From the NCBI GenBank assembly GCA_017939795.1, contig JAGBAA010000110.1:1-35354 (forward strand): a DNA stretch of 35,354 nt, given 5' to 3'. A program made the translations under genes and the position numbers. Position 1 is the first letter of the stretch; every line of letters begins with the position of its first letter. The notes beneath the pieces were generated by a model. The model saw only the letters and a program-made list of their open reading frames with translations. It was not told the DNA's origin and ran no database searches. The DNA comes from Thermoguttaceae bacterium (GTDB taxonomy: Bacteria; Planctomycetota; Planctomycetia; Pirellulales; Thermoguttaceae). This document shows positions 8,901 to 15,538 of this stretch, one piece after another.

Positions 8901-11256
8901 GAAAATCCACGATCGCCGCCTCCGGCTGCTTCATGGCAAAACGGATCCTTCCGCGGATCACGTACGCTTCCGAACGTTCCGGCTTTTTTGCGATCAGGAA
9001 GTTCACGTCCTCCATCGCCATTTCGTATTTCTGTGCGGCCAGCGCGGCAAGGCACCGCTGAAAATAAAAATGAACGGAATCCGGACGTCTCTCAATCGCA
9101 GACGTCAGGAGCGTGACCGCATTTTCCCACTCTTCGAGATGAAGATACGCATCTGCGATCCCCGTCAGTGCCGTCTGATTTTCAGGATCCGTCCCAAGTA
9201 CCCGGCCGTAAAATTCCTTCGCTCCCTGAAAATCATCTTCCGATGCCGCGAGCTGGGCACTCAGGATCAGAAAATCCGAAGAATGGGGATCTTCTTCAAG
9301 AAGAGGCTCCAGGATCGCCCGAGCTTCCGCCGTCCTGCCGAAATAATTCAGGCAGACTGCCTTCAAAAACCGGATGCGGACCTGCTCCGGCTGGATCTCC
9401 AGCGACGATTCTGCCGCATCCAATGCTTCACGAAACCGCAGGAGCGAATAGAAAATGACGGCCAGTTCTCCCCAGGCCTCCGCCGATTTTGGATCGATCC
9501 GGAGTGCCTCACGCAGGTCGGCGACGGCTTTTTCGTCTTCATTTTTTTTCCAGAAGACCATCGCGCGCGCACGGTAAAGCTCCGTCATTTTCCGTCCGGA
9601 AGCTATCTGCCGATCCGCAAAATCCAGCAGTTCCGCATCCCGTCCAAGTCCCTGAAGGATCTGAAGGATCAGCGCAGTCGCCGCCTCCGGGTGAACGTTC
9701 ATTTCCAGACTCTTCTTCAGGTGCGGAAGAGCCTCTTCTTCACGGGAGAGACGCCACAGGATCTCACCGCAGTACCATGAACAGAGCGGTCCTCCGTCCT
9801 CCTCGCCTTCCAGTTCCTGAAAAATCGCCAGCGCGTCCTCAAACTCATCGGCACGATACTTTTCCTGAGCCAGAAGATACCGGGCACCGGACACTTCCGG
9901 ATCCAGTTTCAGACACTCACGGCAATAAAAGAGCGTTTCCTCACGGCGTTCCTCGATCGACATGAAGAACGCCAGCCGCAAAAGCACTCCCGCAAACGCT
10001 TTCGCCAAATACGGTTCCGCCGCGATCTTTTCGACCGCCCGAACATCATCCGGAGTAAAGAAATGCGAACTTGCCCCAGCCTCGGAAGACGTTTCCGAAC
10101 CCGCAGTTTCCGAACCCGCAGTTTCCGAACCCGCAGTTTCCGAACCCGCAGTTTCCAAACCGGAAAGCGGCGTATATTGAACTCCTCCGTGTGTCTCGAG
10201 GAAAAGCCGTCTTGCGGTCAGAAATTCAGATTCGGCATCTTCTGCGTTTTCCAAACGATAGAGCGCATCGCCAAGCAGCAGATGAGCCTCCCAATCCTCC
10301 GGGGAAAGCGAGACGGCAGCCTGTGCGCAGTTTTTCGCCAGGTCAAAATTTCCATCTCCAAGTTCCTGTTTTGCGAGCGTCTCCAAAGCCTTGCATCTCC
10401 GGAGAGACTCTTCCGGGACCCTCAAAAGCGAAATTTCGTGCAATTCATCCATTTTCGCAGCCTGAGAGCATCGCAGCCGGAAGAGCACACTCGCACGCAG
10501 ACCCAAAAGCTTCCGCGTTCCAGCTTCAGAGACCGGATCGGATTTCGCATTCAGCAAGTCCAGTGCATGAGAAAGTACGGCAGCCGCAAAAGCCGGGCCT
10601 TCATCGTCCCCCGCACATGACGAGAGTTTCTCCCAGGCAAACAGATTCCGCGGCATGATCCCAAGTACCGCAATGGATGCCGAGCGGATCTTTTCCAGCT
10701 TTGGGTCCCGTTCATGCCCCGAAAGCCTTCCGGAACCGTCCATTTTGCCAAGATATTTCCCCAGAAACGCCGCCATATCTCCATCCGTCAGCGCACTCTG
10801 AAATTCTTCCCAATTTTCTGTAGAGACGTGGCAGACCCGTCCTTCCTTCACCCGTTTCGGTTCCTCCGCCTCAAGTTCCCGAATGGCGCATTCCAGGGTG
10901 CGAAGCCGGCGCCTGGGGAAAATGATGTCCAGGATCCGCTGTCCCAGGGAACGGCTTTTTTTCTGATCCGCGATCTCCTGAAGCAGAGCGTCCATTCTCT
11001 CCCGCTGATCTTCCAGGATCCCGTTCAATTCCTCATCTGCATTGGGGCAGAAACGTTCACGGAGCGAAACGTTCCATTTTTCCCAGTCAAAATTCACGGC
11101 CAAAAGTGCCCCGGCAGAAAAGCGGCCGTTCGACAGTCCTGCATCTGTCTGCGGTCCAGTTTCCGTCTGCGGTACCGTTTCCGGAGATGGTTCCGCATTC
11201 AGTTCATTGGAGTTCGCGGATCTCATGGAATTCTGAAGATGAGTTTCTGATTGCAT
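5989..11256 (-). CDS. Very large tetratricopeptide-repeat protein with acidic repetitive C-terminus
   Basis: A 1755-aa protein, probably cytoplasmic (no signal peptide or membrane helix seen). After a ~100-residue N-terminus with a short basic segment come many 34-residue TPR units from about residue 280 to 1090 (patterns such as 'AWGELAVIFYSLLRFREALDAAESSLEIQPE' spread over helices A/B). This predicts a long solenoid for protein-protein contacts. From about 1090 the chain becomes extremely acidic, broken by a moderately conserved-looking segment at about 1300-1640. Three tandem repeats sit in frame: ETAGS (about 366-389), ELADG (about 1146-1164) and an 8-residue EEGFDGEF-type unit (about 1665-1721). 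It is a single-gene unit on the minus strand. The start at 11256 has no clear ribosome-binding site; an ATG at 11226 is an alternative. No enzymatic domain was recognised, so a scaffold role is inference only. Confidence 0.82.
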   Translation of the reverse strand: MQSETHLQNSMRSANSNELNAEPSPETVPQTETGPQTDAGLSNGRFSAGALLAVNFDWEKWNVSLRERFCPNADEELNGILEDQRERMDALLQEIADQKKSRSLGQRILDIIFPRRRLRTLECAIRELEAEEPKRVKEGRVCHVSTENWEEFQSALTDGDMAAFLGKYLGKMDGSGRLSGHERDPKLEKIRSASIAVLGIMPRNLFAWEKLSSCAGDDEGPAFAAAVLSHALDLLNAKSDPVSEAGTRKLLGLRASVLFRLRCSQAAKMDELHEISLLRVPEESLRRCKALETLAKQELGDGNFDLAKNCAQAAVSLSPEDWEAHLLLGDALYRLENAEDAESEFLTARRLFLETHGGVQYTPLSGLETAGSETAGSETAGSETAGSETSSEAGASSHFFTPDDVRAVEKIAAEPYLAKAFAGVLLRLAFFMSIEERREETLFYCRECLKLDPEVSGARYLLAQEKYRADEFEDALAIFQELEGEEDGGPLCSWYCGEILWRLSREEEALPHLKKSLEMNVHPEAATALILQILQGLGRDAELLDFADRQIASGRKMTELYRARAMVFWKKNEDEKAVADLREALRIDPKSAEAWGELAVIFYSLLRFREALDAAESSLEIQPEQVRIRFLKAVCLNYFGRTAEARAILEPLLEEDPHSSDFLILSAQLAASEDDFQGAKEFYGRVLGTDPENQTALTGIADAYLHLEEWENAVTLLTSAIERRPDSVHFYFQRCLAALAAQKYEMAMEDVNFLIAKKPERSEAYVIRGRIRFAMKQPEAAIVDFQKAASLNPANFMAFQHSAEAKCSLGLHDAALSDLDAALEHSPKNAELLLQKISILMPLRRLEESAAAAEQILEWFPNHLKALFQRGAVRLNLHQYEEALADFDRVCSEDPDSSDLHFARALALNGLFRHEEALAEFDRVLEVQPDAPPVLAEKAMTFLLLNKKIKAKEMMDHVLRLEPENIRILNLRGGVFASMGKIANALRDFRRAIEIQPEYVPALNNLGHILAEIGDVEKGLEYLDSAIRIAPEWARPYLNRAQALIRMRKFEEADETIEAALRQARESGDEDSVVDALELRKKNEKFRAAAEENAHREENEFSTDDEQDTESSWDPELENDFEKPFTDADWTDLKEILENGMGFRGADGELADGELADGELADGEETGEDGKDGGKPQDAELDGGGPGKDLFDGEADGEGEDDGTLDEFSEDDRRVIREFWQQMRRAIQRQKWHDFKGNQEFETEFHSEPKIRGGISEKNGMSDADGLSKEELSETGGKIGGGVDETVETTKKVPDDLAAEFPEFRDVPKITFWDSRILSIPLPEREEEEPVMVRWNYFNFDKKSLSELKEELRQQENLARERKRLRDGEDSEGTETGSDEDWSEIWEEDLSEDFDPEEEEKRKNLSLEETEELYEILNSLLRFMERDKNRPLRCRESEYWALDTPEQAADVEIFEGGWYVEKNFTAPIIINCASLLETLEQDYPAERKMSRTLWDAISKRTVLSADAEPESRTETEYFEDPAQEPRVYAPKIAFVRLREAPKTLFEILTRISEFLDEELQRSRSVLAREEVLERKNQLCGLMDLVMRNVMGGEPKDSMVIFTNFLTPGVLAAIMRSRIENEGAEIDYEELVERAGLELAEMWEDDETEFDELDFYDVEEWDPDEDFDEGFDGAFDEELDGEFDGGFEDGFNGGFDGEFEEEFDGEFEEGFDGEFEEGFDGEFGGFFREDGFPEDDADEEDGQNGPDGPEKDSGNG
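6093..6260. repeat. 24-bp coding tandem repeat (C-terminus of TPR gene)
   Basis: The 24-base unit beginning ATTCGCCATCAAATCC recurs at 6093, 6117, 6141 and 6165 with exact period. It continues in degenerate form to about 6260. Read on the minus strand it encodes Glu/Asp/Gly/Phe-rich octapeptides of the EEGFDGEF type. The first two copies are near identical, suggesting recent duplication. Confidence 0.85.
7765..7821. repeat. 15-bp coding tandem repeat (ELADG) in TPR gene
   Basis: CTCACCGTCTGCCAG is repeated three times exactly (7765, 7780, 7795), followed by a fourth partial copy to 7821. On the minus strand it encodes ELADG pentapeptides. Perfect identity of the units indicates a recent or slippage-prone array. 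Confidence 0.9.
10091..10160. repeat. 15-bp coding tandem repeat (ETAGS) in TPR gene
   Basis: GTTTCCGAACCCGCA occurs four times in tandem (10091, 10106, 10121, 10136) plus a partial fifth copy to 10160. On the minus strand it encodes ETAGS pentapeptides inserted in a linker between TPR blocks. Confidence 0.9.
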
Positions 11257-11648
11257 TGAAGGACTTTCTGGTTAAGGGGACGTGCAGAGCCGGGAAGGCT
11301 TTGGAAAATGAGGAAGACGTTTCAAAACATCCAGGATCCGGCGTCTTCCAAATTTCTCCGCAGGCAATTTTACGGAAAGATGGAATCCGAAGAACACACA
11401 AACCGCCGGACGTCTTTCTTCTGCAGGGCAATGAAAACGAGCATCCTGCAAAATACCAGGTCGGTACGGCATGAGGATCCTAAAGCAAAATCTCCGCCTT
11501 CATTCAATTTTAATGCAAAATCCCGCAAAAAATTTCTCAATTCGGGTTGATTTTTTTGTGGTTTTCGACTATTTTATGAAAGCTACCATTTATCTTACCT
11601 CATTTTTCGCAAAAATCAAGCGGTTTCAACCAATTCAGGGGAAAATTT
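11257..11648. other. Divergent intergenic region, TPR gene / phosphofructokinase
   Basis: Contains a plausible promoter for phosphofructokinase at 11547-11575. Roughly 11257-11450 has coding-like composition, with short open frames on both strands that show no motif or ribosome-binding site. I see no supportable gene there. The promoter of the TPR gene must also lie here but was not identified. Confidence 0.45.
11547..11575 (+). promoter_or_regulatory. Putative promoter of phosphofructokinase gene
   Basis: TTGATT (11547-11552) and TATTTT (11570-11575) are spaced by 17 bases, about 73 bases before the start codon. The -10 is a weak match, so this is tentative. Confidence 0.4.
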
Positions 11649-12635
11649 ATGCAAATTGGTGTTTTGTGCAGCGGCGGCGACGCCCCCGGAATGAATGCCT
11701 GCGTACGGGCGGTCGTCCGAACCGCAGTTTCTGAAGGTCACGAAGTCGTGGGGTTCATGGACGGATACCAGGGGATCCTCGACCAGAATTTTTTCATTGG
11801 AAGTGCCGGATCGCACCGACTTTTCATGCGTTCCGTCTCCGGCATCGTCAAGAACGGCGGTACCTTTCTGCACAGCAGCCGATGCCCGGAATTCGCAACT
11901 CCGGAAGGAACACAAAAAGCGGCAGACATTCTGGATAAACTTGGCGTCGACGCCCTCGTTCCGATCGGTGGAAACGGCACGCTTGCCGGAGCGCACGCCC
12001 TCGGAAAGATCTGGAAAGGCCGCATCGTCGGCTGCCCGGGCACGATCGACAATGACCTGAACGGAACAGATTTCACCATTGGCTTCAAGACGGCCGTCCA
12101 GACCGCAGTGGAAGCCGTCGACAAACTCCGCGACACGGCCTCGAGCCACCATCGGATGTTTCTGGTGGAGCTGATGGGACGTCATTGCGGCTGCATCACG
12201 CTCCACACGGCGATCGCGGCCGGATGTGAGGCGGCGTGCATTCCGGAAATGCCGATGGAGATCGGCGCACTGGTCGAAAAACTGACGAACCTGAAAAAAC
12301 TCGGAAAGACCTCCATCATCATGGTCGTCGCGGAAGGATACCAGGACGGAGTTCTGGAACTTCAGAAGAAACTGGAAGACGCAGGCTGTCCGTTCTCGAT
12401 GCGCTCCGTCGTTCTTGGGCATCTGCTCCGAGGCGGTGACCCATGCCCGGATGACCGGATCCTCGCATCCATGACTGGAAATCTGGCAGTCCGTGCCATT
12501 CTCGACGGCGAAACGGACAAAATGGCGGGCGTCCAAAATAATCGGCCCGTTCTCGTGCCGCTGACCGAAGCGATCGAAGGGCACCGAGTCATTTCCCAGG
12601 AAGAACTTTCCCTGCTCGAATGCCTCAGCCGTTAA
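11649..12635 (+). CDS. pfkA: 6-phosphofructokinase
   Basis: Phosphorylates fructose 6-phosphate to the 1,6-bisphosphate, the committing step of glycolysis. The 328-aa length matches bacterial PfkA. Visible motifs are GGDAPGMNA at 9-17, the GGTFLHSSR substrate/nucleotide region at 70-78, GGNGT at 107-111, PGTIDND at 130-136 with the catalytic Asp, MGRHCG at 176-181, and GHLLRGG before the C-terminal helix. By analogy with E. coli PfkA, the two glycines that mark ATP use over pyrophosphate (Gly104 and Gly124) are present as G110 and G131. However, the aspartate before the first (E. coli Asp103) is Asn109. ATP is therefore the likelier phosphoryl donor, but this is inference. The start is supported by an AGGGGA site eight bases upstream. 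A dihydrouridine synthase gene follows after 183 bases. Confidence 0.93.
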   Translation: MQIGVLCSGGDAPGMNACVRAVVRTAVSEGHEVVGFMDGYQGILDQNFFIGSAGSHRLFMRSVSGIVKNGGTFLHSSRCPEFATPEGTQKAADILDKLGVDALVPIGGNGTLAGAHALGKIWKGRIVGCPGTIDNDLNGTDFTIGFKTAVQTAVEAVDKLRDTASSHHRMFLVELMGRHCGCITLHTAIAAGCEAACIPEMPMEIGALVEKLTNLKKLGKTSIIMVVAEGYQDGVLELQKKLEDAGCPFSMRSVVLGHLLRGGDPCPDDRILASMTGNLAVRAILDGETDKMAGVQNNRPVLVPLTEAIEGHRVISQEELSLLECLSR

Positions 12636-12652
12636 ATCTCCCAGACTCCGGA

Positions 12653-12790
12653 GAGTCCTGACTTTCCGGAGGACTTTGACCGCAGGACCTCCCGTTTTCC
12701 CGAAGGTTCCCAAAGGACCGGAAGACCCCGGAAGGTCCTCAAAGACTCGCGAAAGGTCCCCAAAATCCCGGTTTTCCGGCAACTCCGCGT
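12653..12790. repeat. Cluster of short GGTCC/GGACC inverted motifs
   Basis: Between the phosphofructokinase and dihydrouridine synthase genes the pentamers AGTCC, AGGAC, GGACC and GGTCC recur about eight times. Complementary pairs include AGTCCT (12655-12660) with AGGACT (12671-12676) and GGACC (12716-12720) with GGTCC (12735-12739). Several alternative stems are possible, none followed by a T run, so it is not a standard terminator. Confidence 0.35.
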
Positions 12791-12818
12791 TTTCCGTTTC
12801 CCTGAAATTCCAGATCCC

Positions 12819-13877
12819 ATGAACTACGATTCCACGATTTCTCCCAATTTCGCACGGCGCGATTTTCGGACAGATTTTCATTTTCCGGACCTTTCCATCG
12901 GTTCCGTTCCGATCGGATTTCCGTGCATCCAGGCGGCACTCAGCGGCGTAAGCGACTGGGCGGAACGTCAGATCGCACGGCGTTTGGGAGCGTCTGCGAC
13001 GGTCAGCGAAGTGATGCTCGATGAATTCATCATTTCCGTCACTCATGCGAAAGGGAAGAAAGCAAAACGTTTTCTTCGTGTGGAGGACTCGGACCATCCC
13101 GTCGGCGCACAGCTGATGGGAGTGGGACCGGAAGACTTTACGCAGGCTGCGCTGAAGGTCGTGGAATGGGGTTTCGACTGGGTGGACATCAACTTCGGAT
13201 GTCCGGTGAAGAAGATCCTTGGACGCCATCGCGGAGGCTTTCATCTCTCGCAGCCGGAAATGGCTCTCTCGATCGTCCGGAGCGTCCGCGACACCGTCCC
13301 GGCCGAGATCCCCGTTTCGATCAAGATGCGGCGCGGTCTGGATGATTCGGCGGAAAGCCTGGAAAAATTCTACGAGATCTTCGACGGTGCGCGCGCCCTG
13401 GGGATCTCCGTATTCACCGTCCATCCCAGAACGGTCCTTCAGCGGTATGTGGGGACAAGCGACTGGAAATTCCTCGCTGACCTGCGAAAATATGCGCCGG
13501 ATGCCGTGATCCTCGGAAGCGGAGATCTTTTTTCGGCAGAGGACTGCGTCCGCATGATGGAAACGACCGGAGTCAACGGAGTGACGGTCGCACGCGGCGC
13601 GATCGGGAATCCGTGGATCTTCCGCGACCTTCGCGAGCTGGCGGCCGGCCGGGAACTTCCTCCGCTGCCGACGCTGAGTGAACAGCGGGAGGTCATTGAA
13701 GAACATTTTGCGCTGGCATGCGAACTATACGGCGAAAAACGGGCGGTATTCAACATGAAAAAGTTCAGCATCAAATACGCACAGATCCATCCGGAACATA
13801 CAAAAGTCCGCGACGATTTCGTAAAATTTCGTACACTCGGCGAACTCCGTGCGATCCTCGACAGATGGTACACATGA
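12819..13877 (+). CDS. tRNA-dihydrouridine synthase family protein
   Basis: Flavoenzyme that reduces specific uridines of tRNA to dihydrouridine using FMN and NAD(P)H; cytosolic. The 352-aa protein has the Dus TIM-barrel landmarks. These are an N-terminal 'AALSGVSDWAER' (equivalent to PMAGVTD), the catalytic loop NFGCPVKK with Cys128 as proton donor, 'VSIKMRRG' with a conserved Lys near 169, 'TVHPRTVLQRYVG' before the FMN phosphate site, and 'VARGAIGNPWIF' near 250. About 25 extra residues precede the barrel. No Shine-Dalgarno is visible before the ATG. Subfamily (DusA, B or C) is not decided; the NFGCP form and overall size resemble the DusC/DusB group. It follows phosphofructokinase on the same strand but with a wide gap, so co-transcription is uncertain. 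Confidence 0.85.
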   Translation: MNYDSTISPNFARRDFRTDFHFPDLSIGSVPIGFPCIQAALSGVSDWAERQIARRLGASATVSEVMLDEFIISVTHAKGKKAKRFLRVEDSDHPVGAQLMGVGPEDFTQAALKVVEWGFDWVDINFGCPVKKILGRHRGGFHLSQPEMALSIVRSVRDTVPAEIPVSIKMRRGLDDSAESLEKFYEIFDGARALGISVFTVHPRTVLQRYVGTSDWKFLADLRKYAPDAVILGSGDLFSAEDCVRMMETTGVNGVTVARGAIGNPWIFRDLRELAAGRELPPLPTLSEQREVIEEHFALACELYGEKRAVFNMKKFSIKYAQIHPEHTKVRDDFVKFRTLGELRAILDRWYT

Positions 13878-13982
13878 TACAGAATTCAAAAAAAGAAGAA
13901 AAAGCAGCCTCAGTAAAAAAAATTGGAGATTTTAGCGTAAAAGTTTGGTAAAATCCCGGAAACGCCTCTTTTCTTTTTTGAG

Positions 13983-13996
13983 AAATCAGGTATAAT
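13983..13996 (+). promoter_or_regulatory. Promoter -10 region with shared 14-base motif (copy 1)
   Basis: AAATCAGGTATAAT with a perfect TATAAT at 13991-13996, 46 bases before the next start codon. No good -35 is seen at 16-18 bases. The identical 14-mer lies before the ketosynthase-like gene at 15421-15434. Confidence 0.55.
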
Positions 13997-14041
13997 ATAC
14001 TGAGGTATTCGTGTGTTTTTTTCTTTCAAAAGGAAAACCTT

Positions 14042-15169
14042 ATGGCAAATTCGATTGAAGTCACCCCGGTCAAAAATTTTTGGGACCGCCGCGCATTTCT
14101 CCAGCTTCCGTGGAGGATCTACGCAAATGATTCCAACTGGATTCCGCCGCTCCTCTGCTCTCATCTGGGACTCATTGGATTTAAAAAGGACGCCTACTAT
14201 CTCCGCAATCAGATCCAGACTTTTCTTGCCCGGCGGAATGGTAAAGTCGTCGGCCGGATCGCAGCGATCGTGAATCAGGGGCATCTTGATCTCTACCAGG
14301 ACAGCCGCGGTTTTTTCGGTTTTTTTGAATGCGAAAACGATCAGGAAGCCGCCAACGCGCTCTTTGATACAGCACGCGCCTGGCTCCGCGAAAAAGGGAT
14401 CACGAATATTCGCGGACCAATGAATCCTTCGATGAATCACGAAGTTGGTCTTCTCATCGACGGTTTCCACAACCACCCGATGTTCATGATGACGTACAAT
14501 CCGCCGTACTATCAGCAGCTGGTGGAAAATTACGGCTTCCAGAAATCGCAGGATCTTTTTGCATTCGTCGGTTATCTGGACATGCTTCCGGGCATCGTGA
14601 ATAAATATTCCGGGATCGCGGAACAGATCAAGGAGCGTTTCGGCGTCACGATCCGCAAAATGGATGAGTCCCGCTTTGATGAAGAAGTCCGAATGTTCAT
14701 GGACGTCTACAATCGGTCGATCTCAAACACGTGGGGACATGTGCCGATGTCGAAAGAGGAACTCGACCAGGAAGCCAAGGGACTCAAAACGCTCATCGTT
14801 CCCGATCTTGCCATCTGTGCGGAGATCGATGGAAAACCGGTCGGCTGTCTCATCTGCCTTCCGGACTTCAACCCGGCGATCCGCAAGATCAAAGGCCGCC
14901 TTTTCCCATTCGGTTTTCTTTCCATCCTGAAAGCCAAAAAGCATTTCAAAGAGATCCGTTCCGTCAGCGCAAACGTTCTTCCGGAATATCAGATGATGGG
15001 AATTCCGCTTCTGCTCATGCAGGCACTGCTTCCCGCCGCTGAAAAATGGGGGATCAACAAAGCGGAATTTTCGTGGGTCCTTGAGTCGAACGCCTACTCT
15101 CGAGGCAGTCTTGAGAAAGCGGGAACGAAATGTGAAAAAACGTATCGTGTCTACGACATTGGCGACTGA
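14042..15169 (+). CDS. YghO-like / GNAT-fold acyltransferase-type protein
   Basis: A 375-aa soluble protein of a widespread but poorly characterised family that I recognise as similar to E. coli YghO and annotated as N-acetyltransferase-like. Supporting features are the N-terminal 'FWDRRAFLQLPWRIYANDSNWIPPL', 'FLARRNGKVVGRIAAIVNQ' (a GNAT-style beta-strand pair), 'GFFGFFECENDQEAANALFDTA' and 'IRGPMNPSMNHEVGLLIDGF'. In the second half, 'DLAICAEIDGKPVGCLICLPD' and the C-terminal 'AEFSWVLESNAYSRGSLEKAG' resemble the acyl-CoA-binding end of a GNAT domain. The substrate is unknown. It has a good ribosome-binding site (AAAGGAAAA) and its own promoter motif. The downstream ketosynthase-like gene has the same -10 region, which hints at co-regulation and perhaps a shared lipid role; that is inference. 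Confidence 0.6.
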   Translation: MANSIEVTPVKNFWDRRAFLQLPWRIYANDSNWIPPLLCSHLGLIGFKKDAYYLRNQIQTFLARRNGKVVGRIAAIVNQGHLDLYQDSRGFFGFFECENDQEAANALFDTARAWLREKGITNIRGPMNPSMNHEVGLLIDGFHNHPMFMMTYNPPYYQQLVENYGFQKSQDLFAFVGYLDMLPGIVNKYSGIAEQIKERFGVTIRKMDESRFDEEVRMFMDVYNRSISNTWGHVPMSKEELDQEAKGLKTLIVPDLAICAEIDGKPVGCLICLPDFNPAIRKIKGRLFPFGFLSILKAKKHFKEIRSVSANVLPEYQMMGIPLLLMQALLPAAEKWGINKAEFSWVLESNAYSRGSLEKAGTKCEKTYRVYDIGD

Positions 15170-15538
15170 TGAATTCCGGGCTGTCGGCGAAAACGGCAGC
15201 CTTTTGTTTTCAATGTGTCCGCCTCCCCAACATCAGAAAAGAAGGAAAACGGCAAGAAATGGAGGAAAAGTTCCGCCTGTTATTTGGAAATTTCCTCTTT
15301 TTCGATTTAATCCTAAATATTTATCAAAAATTTGCCGTTTTTAGAAAAGAGAGTACCGTTTCCCAAAATTTCTTATGATTTTGAAACATAATTGCGGTTT
15401 GGATACTTGCAAAAATTTCAAAATCAGGTATAATGGGGACTTTAAGTGATTTAAATTTTCGTTTAATCGTAATTCAGCAGGTTTTGTCCCGGTCGTTCCG
15501 GCGAAAAAGACCATGCATTGAGGTTAGCGAGTCGACAC
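15170..15538. other. Intergenic region with promoter of ketosynthase-like gene
   Basis: AT-rich spacer. The only supportable element is the promoter at 15407-15434. The ~100-base leader after it shows no obvious riboswitch fold. Short open frames present lack any coding signature. Confidence 0.5.
15407..15434 (+). promoter_or_regulatory. Promoter of ketosynthase-like gene (shared motif copy 2)
   Basis: TTGCAA (15407-15412) and a perfect TATAAT (15429-15434) with 16-base spacing. The -10 is embedded in AAATCAGGTATAAT, identical to 13983-13996. The predicted leader is about 100 bases. Confidence 0.6.

Noticed and set aside
7519..9780. 753-codon open frame on the + strand opposite the TPR gene
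   Set aside because: It lies wholly antisense to a gene with clear TPR periodicity; its translation is Arg/Phe/Ile-rich without motifs, typical of a shadow frame.
11616..13706. 696-codon minus-strand frame across phosphofructokinase and dihydrouridine synthase
   Set aside because: It spans two well-supported genes and their spacer in antisense, is rich in Arg/His/Asp and has no recognisable domain.
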